From NCBI RefSeq assembly GCF_020023385.1, contig NZ_JAIQCL010000002.1, positions 449,917-484,367 on the forward strand: a stretch of 34,451 bases of DNA. Reading direction: 5' to 3'. The translations under genes and the position numbers were made by a program. The notes below the pieces were generated by a model. That model was not told the DNA's origin and searched no databases. It saw nothing but the letters and a program-made list of their open reading frames with translations. Below are positions 1 through 6,944 of the stretch, in pieces. Each line of letters opens with the position of its first letter. Position 1 is the first letter of the stretch. This DNA is from Planococcus circulans (GTDB lineage: Bacteria; Bacillota; Bacilli; Bacillales_A; Planococcaceae).

Positions 1-90
1 CAATTAGACCTGTTCAAGAATAATTACATAGTTTAACGAAAAAATTTCCCAATTACGGAAAACTGAAACTTCTGCTAACTTTAAAGGTGT

Positions 91-150
91 GGCAGGGCCA
101 TCAAGTTGGGAATGTGTGAAAGTGCGGGACGCCGTCGCTGGATCCTGGCC
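91..150 (+). other. possible structured 5' leader of the subtilase gene
   Basis: The 180 bases before the subtilase contain no convincing ORF. Bases 96-100 (GGCCA) can pair with 146-150 (TGGCC), and GGC at 91-93 with GCC at 151-153, enclosing a GC-rich segment with GGGACGC at 126-132. This differs from the AT-rich sequence on its left. It may be a structured leader, but it matches no riboswitch class that I can support. Confidence 0.25.
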
Positions 151-180
151 GCCATAAACCATATTGGAAAAGGGGATTGA

Positions 181-1443
181 ATGATGAAGAAATCGGCAAA
201 ATTCATCACGACAGCAATGCTGGCAGCTGCGTTGCTCGTACCGGCAATGGGAGTCAGCGCAAATGGGAATTCCGCTGAAAAAGCAAACGGCAATGAGAAG
301 TTCCGTGTATTGATTGATACGGCAAACCAAAAAGAGCTGAAAAACGCTAAAAACCAATACGGCGTGCACTGGGATTTTGATAATGAAGGATTCACCACCA
401 ATATGAATGAGAAACAATTCGAAGCTCTTCAGAAAAACAAAAATATAGTCGTTGAAAAAGTTCCTGAATACAGCATTGAAGAAACGTCTTCTGAACCGCT
501 GGCAAAATACTCGACAATGGCGGCTTCCCAGTCAACGCCATGGGGGATCAAGGCCATCTACAATAACGCCAACCTTGCTCAGTCTTCAGGAGGAGCCGGC
601 ATTAACATCGCCGTACTCGACACTGGCGTCAACGTAAACCACGCGGATTTAGCGAATAACGTAGAACAATGTAAAGACTTCACCCTTGGTGCAAGCATTA
701 CCAATGGTACATGTACAGATCGGCAGGGGCATGGAACGCACGTCGCAGGATCTGCGCTGGCGAACGGGAACGGGGGCTTATACGGGGTGGCTCCTCAATC
801 CGATTTATGGGCATATAAAGTTTTAGGGGACAATGGTTCCGGTTCTTCTGATGACATCGCAGCCGCCATCCGCCACGTTGCGGATCAAGCCACTGCATTA
901 AAAACGAAAGTGGTCATCAATATGTCTTTGGGATCTTCCGCTGAAAGCAGCTTGATCACGAACGCAGTCAACTATGCTTACAACAAAGGCGTATTGATCA
1001 TTGCAGCAGCTGGAAACTCAGGTCCTTATCAAGGATCGATCGGTTTCCCGGGAGCATTGCAGAATGCAGTGGCAGTGGCAGCACTTGAAAACGTCATCCA
1101 AAATGGCACATACCGTGTAGCGGATTTCTCTTCACGCGGTTATAGCTCTACAGATGGTGATTATTCGATCGGTAAATACGATGTTGAACTATCCGCACCA
1201 GGTGCAGCAATTTACTCAGCTTGGTATACGGGCGGTTATGCAACAATCAGTGGAACTTCGATGGCTTCACCGCATGCAGCAGGACTTGCAGCAAAAGTAT
1301 GGGCAACGAACCCAAGTGCAACCAATGTCCAAGTGAGAGCTAACCTTCAAAATCGTGCAAAAGCATATGACATCCTGTCGGGTTCAGGTGCTGGCTATGG
1401 TGATGATTACGCATCAGGATTCGGTTTTTCGCGAGTCCAATAA
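181..1443 (+). CDS. secreted subtilisin-like serine protease (S8), S41-like
   Basis: Extracellular endopeptidase of 420 aa. Residues 1-27 form a signal peptide (MMKK, hydrophobic core, VSA cleavage site). About 40-100 is an I9-type inhibitor propeptide, and the mature enzyme should begin near 115. The catalytic triad is visible as Asp147 (VLDTG), His184 (HGTHVAG) and Ser360 (GTSMASP), with oxyanion Asn279 (AAGNSG). Cys164 and Cys178 are placed to form a disulfide, as in the cold-adapted subtilisin S41 from an Antarctic isolate, which the whole catalytic domain resembles closely; the protein also ends like S41 (FGFxRVQ). The start is preceded by AAAAGGGG. It has its own terminator. The adjacent peptide-responsive regulator makes it a candidate quorum-controlled exoprotease; that link is inference. 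Confidence 0.95.
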   Translation: MMKKSAKFITTAMLAAALLVPAMGVSANGNSAEKANGNEKFRVLIDTANQKELKNAKNQYGVHWDFDNEGFTTNMNEKQFEALQKNKNIVVEKVPEYSIEETSSEPLAKYSTMAASQSTPWGIKAIYNNANLAQSSGGAGINIAVLDTGVNVNHADLANNVEQCKDFTLGASITNGTCTDRQGHGTHVAGSALANGNGGLYGVAPQSDLWAYKVLGDNGSGSSDDIAAAIRHVADQATALKTKVVINMSLGSSAESSLITNAVNYAYNKGVLIIAAAGNSGPYQGSIGFPGALQNAVAVAALENVIQNGTYRVADFSSRGYSSTDGDYSIGKYDVELSAPGAAIYSAWYTGGYATISGTSMASPHAAGLAAKVWATNPSATNVQVRANLQNRAKAYDILSGSGAGYGDDYASGFGFSRVQ

Positions 1444-1470
1444 TGAAATAAGCAACTAGCAAAAAAGGCA

Positions 1471-1497
1471 ACCCTGGCAGTCATGCCGGGGTTTTTT
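1471..1497 (+). terminator. rho-independent terminator of the subtilase gene
   Basis: Stem ACCCTGGC / GCCGGGGT (one G-T wobble) followed by a run of six T, 27 bases after the subtilase stop codon. Confidence 0.85.
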
Positions 1498-1571
1498 ATC
1501 CCGCTTTAATGTGCTCCTATTGAGCTTTGATCAATGGAAGATAGTCCACCGCTGATTGAAGTTTCTTTTTA

Positions 1572-1580
1572 TGGTATATT
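1572..1580 (+). promoter_or_regulatory. extended -10 promoter of the HTH-TPR regulator
   Basis: TGGTATATT is an extended -10 element (TGn plus TATATT), 30 bases before the ATG. No good -35 is seen at 16-18 bases. The ribosome binding site AAAGGGTG lies between it and the start. Confidence 0.5.
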
Positions 1581-1610
1581 TTATTTATTCTGTAAAAAAA
1601 GGGTGAAAAT

Positions 1611-2849
1611 ATGAATGCTGGTTCAATCATCAAGTATTACCGGACGAAAAACAAACTGACCCAGTTACAACTGGCTGAAGGCATCTGCTCGATTTCACAT
1701 TTAAGCAAGATCGAGTCCAATGCTTACAGTCCTCATGAATCGACCATTAAAGCCTTGTTATTGAAAATGGGCGTTCTATTGAACAAAGAAGTTGAAAAGC
1801 ATAAGCGTTTGGAGAAAATCATTGGAAAATTCATTGATTGTTCCCTCCATTATGATCTTGAAACGATGCGTGAGATATACAATCAGTTGGAAACAGAAAA
1901 TGATTATATCCAATCCACAGAGTTGGTCAATCAATACGAACTCTATAAATTCCGCTTTTATATTTACGATACGGAGCTCATGAAAGCAGAAGAACAGAAA
2001 AAAATGCTGGAACGTATGAAAGCGTCTTTTTTGGCTCCGGAGCATTGGGTTCATCAATTTTTTCAATCCTTGTACTGGTCTATGATGGGGGACAACACGA
2101 AGTCTCTTGAATTTCTTAACAGTTTGGATCTGGGCATCCAAAGCATTCCCCAAAAATTCGAAGGAGAGTTCTATTATCAAAAGGCCCGGATGCTGGTTTT
2201 GGCTGATCGCCATGAACTATCGGCGCATTTTGCCGAACTGGCCGTCCGCTCTTTTCAACTGCACCATAATTATATCCGGCTGCTTCATGCGCAGATACTT
2301 TTGGCAATCAATTATACCCGCAGAAATCTGCTGGTTCAGGCAGAAAGCCTTTACGAAGTGTTGATCCGCAATACTCATCTGACGAAACAGTCAGTATTGC
2401 ACAATCAAACGCTCTATAATTACACAGAGTTGCTGAGGCTGAAAAATGCGCACGGTGAAGCTCTGGAGATTCTCCAGGCGCTAAAGGAAAAAGTCGAACC
2501 CGACACGTATTTCTATAAAGCGGTTTTGACCAGTCTTTTGGAGTCCATGGTTGAAGGCGGCCAAAACTCAGCTATACAGATTGAAGAGTTGAAAGCGATA
2601 AGCAACTCACCTAAAGACAAATATTTTCATATTTATGCCAATTATTTCGAGAAAAGAAATTTTTCCCAACCAGACCTTATGGCCTATTGTGAAGAAACAA
2701 TGTTTCCATTTTTCAGAAAGAATGGTTATATAAAGGAAACAAAAATTGTTGCTGCTGAACTCGCCGCCCATTACCGAAACCAGCAGCAGTGGGAAAAAGC
2801 GTATTTCTATCAAACTTACGATGAAGAAAATGGAGGTGAGTTGAAATGA
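1611..2849 (+). CDS. HTH-TPR transcriptional regulator, RRNPP (NprR/PlcR-like) type
   Basis: A 412-aa cytoplasmic DNA-binding regulator. Residues 1-60 are an XRE-type helix-turn-helix (IIKYYRTKNKLTQLQLAEGI, then SHLSKIESN). The rest, about 65-405, is all-helical with Tyr/Leu/Ala patterning typical of tetratricopeptide repeats. Domain order and length are those of NprR (about 420 aa), longer than PlcR or Rgg. In this superfamily the TPR domain binds a short re-imported peptide that switches DNA binding. The gene directly downstream encodes such an exported small peptide and overlaps this gene's stop codon, which strongly supports the assignment. Its targets are unknown; the adjacent subtilase and its own operon are the first candidates. 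Confidence 0.8.
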   Translation: MNAGSIIKYYRTKNKLTQLQLAEGICSISHLSKIESNAYSPHESTIKALLLKMGVLLNKEVEKHKRLEKIIGKFIDCSLHYDLETMREIYNQLETENDYIQSTELVNQYELYKFRFYIYDTELMKAEEQKKMLERMKASFLAPEHWVHQFFQSLYWSMMGDNTKSLEFLNSLDLGIQSIPQKFEGEFYYQKARMLVLADRHELSAHFAELAVRSFQLHHNYIRLLHAQILLAINYTRRNLLVQAESLYEVLIRNTHLTKQSVLHNQTLYNYTELLRLKNAHGEALEILQALKEKVEPDTYFYKAVLTSLLESMVEGGQNSAIQIEELKAISNSPKDKYFHIYANYFEKRNFSQPDLMAYCEETMFPFFRKNGYIKETKIVAAELAAHYRNQQQWEKAYFYQTYDEENGGELK

Positions 2850-2941
2850 TGAAAAAGAGATTGTTCATCCAGTCTGTTGCATATGCCGCATTATTGGCAG
2901 TCGTTGCCCTCAGTGGACCAAATGTATTGCCACCAATCTAA
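2846..2941 (+). CDS. small exported peptide, candidate signalling propeptide of the upstream regulator
   Basis: A 31-codon gene too short for routine gene calling. ATG at 2846 overlaps the regulator's TGA (ATGATG; 2849 is an in-frame alternative start), and a strong ribosome binding site GGAGGTGAG sits at 2832-2840. The product has a basic N-region (MMKKR), a hydrophobic stretch of about 17 residues rich in Ala, Leu and Val, and a short polar tail ending SGPNVLPPI. This is the layout of PapR, NprX and Phr propeptides: export by the Sec route, cleavage, and re-import of the C-terminal 5-8 residues. The likely mature signal lies within GPNVLPPI; the exact ends are a guess. A terminator follows 13 bases after the stop. 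No family name is assigned. Confidence 0.72.
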   Translation: MMKKRLFIQSVAYAALLAVVALSGPNVLPPI

Positions 2942-2954
2942 TTATCCGATGGCC

Positions 2955-2982
2955 AAGCTGCTCAAAATTGAGCAGCTTTTTT
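2955..2982 (+). terminator. terminator of the regulator/peptide operon
   Basis: Perfect inverted repeat AAGCTGCTCAA / TTGAGCAGCTT followed by T6. It closes the two-gene operon directly after the peptide gene. Confidence 0.9.
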
Positions 2983-3027
2983 CATAGTCCGGAGTGAAGT
3001 ATGATAAGGAGAAAGGAGGGAAAGCAC

Positions 3028-3693
3028 ATGTACAGGAAGACCCAGTATGTGTTTGACGGCGATACGCCTGTAGCAGTGGAGATCCGCAATTACACTAAAG
3101 CTGATTTTCCGGAACTGATTGCCATTCAGAAGGAAAGTTTTCCACCTCCGTTTCCATCAGAACTTTGGTGGAATGATGAACAATTGGCGAATCATGTGGA
3201 CTTGTATCCGCAAGGGGCGTTGTGTATAGAAGTGGAAGGAGAAATGGCTGGATCGATGACGGCATTGCTGACGGACTTTGATCCTGCTCATCCCGTGCAT
3301 ACATGGCAGGAGATAACAGATGATGGCTATATCCGAAATCACAACTCCGACGGCGCAACATTGTATGTCGTTGATATTTGCATCCTGCCGAAATTCCGGT
3401 CTTTGAAACTTGGCCAGCTTCTGATGCAATCGATGTATGAGCGTGTGGTGCACGATGGATTGGAACGTCTGCTGGGCGGGGGAAGGATGCCTGGCTATCA
3501 TAAATTCTCAAATACGCTCTCAGCAGAACTGTATGCACAACAAGTAATAGCAGGGAAGATAAAAGACCCGGTCATTTCCTTTTTGCTGCGCTGTGGAAGA
3601 ACACCGGTTTCCGTAGTAGCCAATTATGTGGAAGACCAAGAGTCTAGAAATTACGCATTGTTGATGGAATGGAAAAATCCTTTCCACCAGTAA
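3028..3693 (+). CDS. GNAT family N-acetyltransferase (YhcX N-domain-like)
   Basis: Acyl-CoA-dependent N-acetyltransferase of 221 aa. The acetyl-CoA-binding region is visible as VVDICILPKFRSLKLGQLLM, and the later LLGGGRMPGYHKFS and YALLMEWKNPF segments recall the GNAT half of the fused GNAT-nitrilase protein YhcX of Bacillus. Here the nitrilase half is absent, so this is the stand-alone domain. The start at 3028 is chosen over an in-frame ATG at 3001 because AAAGGAGGG at 3012-3020 is correctly spaced before it. It lies between the quorum-sensing-like pair and the ectoine locus without clear linkage to either. The substrate is unknown. Confidence 0.75.
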   Translation: MYRKTQYVFDGDTPVAVEIRNYTKADFPELIAIQKESFPPPFPSELWWNDEQLANHVDLYPQGALCIEVEGEMAGSMTALLTDFDPAHPVHTWQEITDDGYIRNHNSDGATLYVVDICILPKFRSLKLGQLLMQSMYERVVHDGLERLLGGGRMPGYHKFSNTLSAELYAQQVIAGKIKDPVISFLLRCGRTPVSVVANYVEDQESRNYALLMEWKNPFHQ

Positions 3694-3713
3694 TAGCTGG
3701 AAAACCAATAGCT

Positions 3714-3740
3714 GAGCCGCAAGATTTTTGCGGCTCGTTT
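3714..3740 (+). terminator. probable terminator after the GNAT gene
   Basis: GAGCCGCAA / TTGCGGCTC, a 9-bp perfect stem with a 5-base loop, followed by only GTTT, so the T run is weak. Confidence 0.6.
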
Positions 3741-3791
3741 GCCGTGGACAAGAAAACCGGCTGAGCTCCTTGCTAAACTGTATGGAACTTC

Positions 3792-3807
3792 GGCTGATAA
3801 ATCAGCC
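3792..3807. promoter_or_regulatory. palindrome upstream of eutB, possible operator
   Basis: GGCTGAT-AA-ATCAGCC is a perfect 7-bp inverted repeat 79 bases before the eutB start. The 2-base centre suits a dimeric DNA-binding protein better than an RNA hairpin. No clear promoter could be placed near it. Confidence 0.35.
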
Positions 3808-3885
3808 ATGTTGAGCAATAGATATATTCGATGCAACAGGCTAAGATTTAGCTAAAGAATTTGTTCAGAGAAAGGGGCTTTCGGC

Positions 3886-4869
3886 TTGAACAGACAAATG
3901 AGAATACAGGAAGTGTGGGAAGCACGAAAACGAATTTCTTCCCTTGTAAAGAAGACGCCTCTGATAAAGTCTTTGGCATTATCTGAAAGAGTAGGACGGC
4001 CGGTTTACTTGAAACTGGAAAATACGCATGAAATCGGCGCATTTAAAATCAGAGGCGCTGCCAATAAAATCCTAAGCTTAAGTGACGAAGAAAAGAGACG
4101 GGGAGTCACCACCTATTCAACTGGAAATCATGGGATGGCGGTCGCATTTGTAGCGCAAAAGATAGGAATTGAGGCAAGGGTCTGTATTTCAAGCCGTGTT
4201 CCGAAAATGAAGGTGGATTCCTTGAAAAGACTTGGTGCCCGGTTAGAAATAGGGGGGGAAAGCCAGGATGCGGCTGGTGTACGCTGCTTTGAATTGGAGA
4301 AGGAAAGAGGCTACACCGTAATCGAGCCATTCGACGATCCCTATGTTATTGCTGGACAAGGAACAATAGGTTTGGAACTTTTAGAAGACCTTCCCACTTT
4401 ATCAGACGTGCTGGTTCCTTTATCGGGAGGAGGACTGCTTTCAGGAATCGGCTTGGCTTTAAAGACCAACAGTCCAGATGTCCGCATAACCGGCGTCTCA
4501 ATGGAACGGTCCGCTGTCATGTACGAAAGCTTAAAAGCAGGTAAACCGCTTGAAATGGAAGAAAGTGAAACGCTTGCGGACAGTTTGCTTGGAGGGATCG
4601 GCCTCGATAATCACTATACTTTTGATATGGTTGAAGAATATATGGATCAGCTGGTTTTGATTCCTGAAGAAGAGATTGGCTATGCGATGGCCTATATGAT
4701 GGATCAGGAAAGGATGATCGTGGAAGGCGCAGCGGCTACTGGAATAGCAGCCGTATTAGGCAATCAAATCCCGCATCAAAATGGGTCACTTGTTGTCATT
4801 ATCACCGGCAGGAACGTGGATCTTACGATTTTGCTCAAGTTGCTCAAAACATATGCTTCTCATGGATGA
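3886..4869 (+). CDS. eutB: hydroxyectoine utilization dehydratase EutB (threonine dehydratase family)
   Basis: PLP-dependent fold-type II enzyme of 327 aa. Lys54 in GAFKIRGA is the PLP lysine, STGNHG (78-83) is the substrate loop and SGGGL (180-184) the phosphate-binding loop. It lacks the C-terminal regulatory domain of biosynthetic threonine deaminase. The ectoine genes downstream indicate EutB, linked in proteobacteria to hydroxyectoine catabolism, where a beta-hydroxy amino acid derived from hydroxyectoine is the expected substrate. The start is TTG with AAAGGGG at 3871-3877; an ATG at 3898 is an alternative but less well spaced. It is transcribed toward the PucR-type regulator gene, which has its own promoter. 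A generic serine/threonine dehydratase role remains possible. Confidence 0.75.
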   Translation: MNRQMRIQEVWEARKRISSLVKKTPLIKSLALSERVGRPVYLKLENTHEIGAFKIRGAANKILSLSDEEKRRGVTTYSTGNHGMAVAFVAQKIGIEARVCISSRVPKMKVDSLKRLGARLEIGGESQDAAGVRCFELEKERGYTVIEPFDDPYVIAGQGTIGLELLEDLPTLSDVLVPLSGGGLLSGIGLALKTNSPDVRITGVSMERSAVMYESLKAGKPLEMEESETLADSLLGGIGLDNHYTFDMVEEYMDQLVLIPEEEIGYAMAYMMDQERMIVEGAAATGIAAVLGNQIPHQNGSLVVIITGRNVDLTILLKLLKTYASHG

Positions 4870-4949
4870 ACAGCTAGCCGGTAAGGATTCATCTACGGGA
4901 GGAAGAAAACTGTTGATTCAGATTAATGTGCCCCCCGCATTTTCTGTAA

Positions 4950-4958
4950 TGCTATAAT
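4950..4958 (+). promoter_or_regulatory. extended -10 promoter of the PucR-type regulator
   Basis: TGCTATAAT is a perfect extended -10 element, 76 bases before the start codon. No recognisable -35 is seen. Confidence 0.6.
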
Positions 4959-4985
4959 TGGAGTTAAAGAGTTGCATCAAGCTTT

Positions 4986-5002
4986 ATTTGCCTGGGGCAA
5001 AT
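4986..5002. promoter_or_regulatory. palindrome between promoter and regulator gene, possible autoregulatory site
   Basis: ATTTGCC-TGG-GGCAAAT, perfect 7-bp arms, lies just downstream of the predicted transcription start and 33 bases before the ATG. It could be an operator or a small leader hairpin. Confidence 0.35.
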
Positions 5003-5034
5003 AGAAATCTGTTGGAGCGCAATGGGGGGATACC

Positions 5035-6741
5035 ATGCAATTGACGGTAGAGAGTGTATTGAACTATGGAATTTTAGAAAATGCCCGCATTTTAACGGCA
5101 AAAGATTTTGTGGCTGAGCGCACTGTCCAGTGGGTATCTGTAATGGAGATGCCAGTCGAAAATTTTGTCCGTCAAAACGAACTTGTCCTAACGACTGCCA
5201 TAGGATGCCATGGCGATCTGGAAAGTTTTAAAAAGTTTGTGCAAGATATCATCGATTCAAATGCTTCGGCATTGATGATTGCAATTGGCCGCCATGTTTT
5301 TGAAATTCCGGCAGAAGTTAAAGAATTGGCTGAACGACAGAACTTCGCGATTATTGAACTTCCTTGGGAAGTAAGGTTTTCCACTATTATCGAAGAAGTG
5401 ATGAAAAACATCAATGATACCCACTACAAAGACCGTGAACGCTCAGAAAAAGTACAGCGGGAATTGTTGAATCTTATTTTGGGCGATACGGACTTGGATC
5501 TTATCTCGAAGTACATTCAACGACAGCTGGATTGCCAACTTCTGATAACTGACCGGAACGGGTTTATCCAGGCTAAAAGCGACTATCCACAAAGTTTTAT
5601 TGAGAAATGGAAAAATGCTGTAATGCAGGGTGATTTTCCGATAAGGAGAGAAGCGGATCTGGTGAATAACGACCCTCTGCTGCGAAAATTCCGGACGGCG
5701 CTTCTGGACGGTAAAGTGATCTTGCAGATTCCGGTTCTCCAAGTTTCTGAAGATCCCCAAGGCTACATTTTTGTCGTATTGCCGAAGGAAACACCAGTAG
5801 TTTCTTATTTGACGCATTACAGGATAGCGGTGCTTGAACATGCCGCGACGACCATATCGTTATGGCTTTCAAGGAAAAATGCCATTGAAGAAACGAAAAT
5901 AAGCCTGCGCAGCGATTTCGTCCAGGAAATTGCCACAGGAGAATACACGTCTGCAAATCAAGCATTTTCGAGAGCAAAGCTTCTGGGATATAACCTGGAA
6001 TTGCCGTATATATGCATCGTCGGGTTTCCTGAAAACTTCAAAGAGCTATTTGAAAAACGCAAAAAAGATTATAATTCATACATTCAATGGACAGAAAGCA
6101 TGATTCGCTATATAGAAGAAGAAATCTATTTTGCAGCCCAGTCGTTGAAAAGGGAAATTATGATGACCTATCATGGATACCAACTGGTGATTTATCTGGA
6201 AAAGCCTGCGGGAACAAATGATGATCACGTCGTTGATTTTTTGGACTTGGCGAACCGCCGTTTAAAGCATCTGTTGCCGGAAGTCGTCATTTCCTGGGGA
6301 ATTGGAGATTACAGTGAAGGCTTTCAAGGCTTGTCTGAAAGTTATCGCCACGCCACCTTGGCCTTGGATATCGGCCGGCGGAAAAAAGGAAAAGGGCAAC
6401 GAATGCCCTATAGTGATACACGTATAGATCGGGTGCTGTTGACTCTTGCCCAAAATGAAGAAATGAAGGAAGTGGTTATGAGCACCATTAAACCACTTGT
6501 TGAATATGATAAACTGCGGAATATGGACTTAATCGGAACGCTGAAATCCTATAACCAGAATCATGGAAACGTCAGTCAGTCGGCGAGGGCCTTGAGTTTG
6601 CATCGCCAGTCTTTATTGTACCGCCTAAGAAAAATCGAATCATTGACGGGATTATCTCTTATTGACCCCGATGATTTGTTCTTATTGGACTTAAGCCTGA
6701 AGACTTGGGAAATTGGCGTCGCAGAACATACAAATGGATAA
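5035..6741 (+). CDS. PucR-family transcriptional regulator, likely regulator of ectoine catabolism
   Basis: A 568-aa regulator. Residues about 1-125 are the PucR N-terminal ligand domain. The middle (about 290-430) resembles the GGDEF-like domain of CdaR/PucR proteins. Residues about 495-560 are the C-terminal PucR helix-turn-helix, recognisable as GNVSQSARALSLHRQSLLYR followed by LRKIESLTG. PucR proteins usually activate catabolic genes in response to a pathway compound. Its position between eutB and doeA makes it the probable local regulator, taking the place of the MocR-type EnuR of proteobacterial ectoine clusters. The start is preceded by GGGGGGAT. It ends at a strong terminator, so the doeA run needs its own promoter. 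Confidence 0.88.
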   Translation: MQLTVESVLNYGILENARILTAKDFVAERTVQWVSVMEMPVENFVRQNELVLTTAIGCHGDLESFKKFVQDIIDSNASALMIAIGRHVFEIPAEVKELAERQNFAIIELPWEVRFSTIIEEVMKNINDTHYKDRERSEKVQRELLNLILGDTDLDLISKYIQRQLDCQLLITDRNGFIQAKSDYPQSFIEKWKNAVMQGDFPIRREADLVNNDPLLRKFRTALLDGKVILQIPVLQVSEDPQGYIFVVLPKETPVVSYLTHYRIAVLEHAATTISLWLSRKNAIEETKISLRSDFVQEIATGEYTSANQAFSRAKLLGYNLELPYICIVGFPENFKELFEKRKKDYNSYIQWTESMIRYIEEEIYFAAQSLKREIMMTYHGYQLVIYLEKPAGTNDDHVVDFLDLANRRLKHLLPEVVISWGIGDYSEGFQGLSESYRHATLALDIGRRKKGKGQRMPYSDTRIDRVLLTLAQNEEMKEVVMSTIKPLVEYDKLRNMDLIGTLKSYNQNHGNVSQSARALSLHRQSLLYRLRKIESLTGLSLIDPDDLFLLDLSLKTWEIGVAEHTNG

Positions 6742-6743
6742 AC

Positions 6744-6786
6744 CGCCATCCGAACTTGCAACTCAGAGTTCGGATGGCGTTTTTTT
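6744..6786 (+). terminator. terminator after the PucR-type regulator
   Basis: CGCCATCCGAACT / AGTTCGGATGGCG, a 13-bp perfect stem with a 10-base loop, followed by T7. It separates the regulator from the doeA operon. Confidence 0.95.
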
Positions 6787-6877
6787 CTCTTGAGGCGTGG
6801 ACCAACAAGAAAATATGACTACGATAAATGTAAATCTTCATACAATATTGCAGATGATAGTTTGGTGGAGAATGTTC

Positions 6878-6924
6878 TATACTGAACCCACGGAAACCTT
6901 ATTCCGAAAATTCGAAAACCTTAT
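6878..6924 (+). promoter_or_regulatory. doeA operon promoter region with 22-bp-spaced direct repeats
   Basis: TATACT at 6878-6883 is a candidate -10 without a good -35, as in activator-dependent promoters. AAACCTTAT occurs twice, at 6894-6902 and 6916-6924, exactly 22 bp apart (about two helical turns), both between this -10 and the gene. The repeats may be binding sites for the PucR-type regulator; which element is the true promoter is unsettled. Confidence 0.35.
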
Positions 6925-6944
6925 ACATTGGGGAGGGATTTTCC

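Noticed and set aside
91..160. c-di-GMP-I or cobalamin riboswitch before the subtilase
   Set aside because: GAAAG...GGGACGC and ATAAACC recall c-di-GMP-I, and GGGAAT...GTGAAA recalls cobalamin aptamers, but the GGCAAACC and P3 parts, or the CCACTG and AGTCAGGA parts, are absent and there is no room before the start codon.
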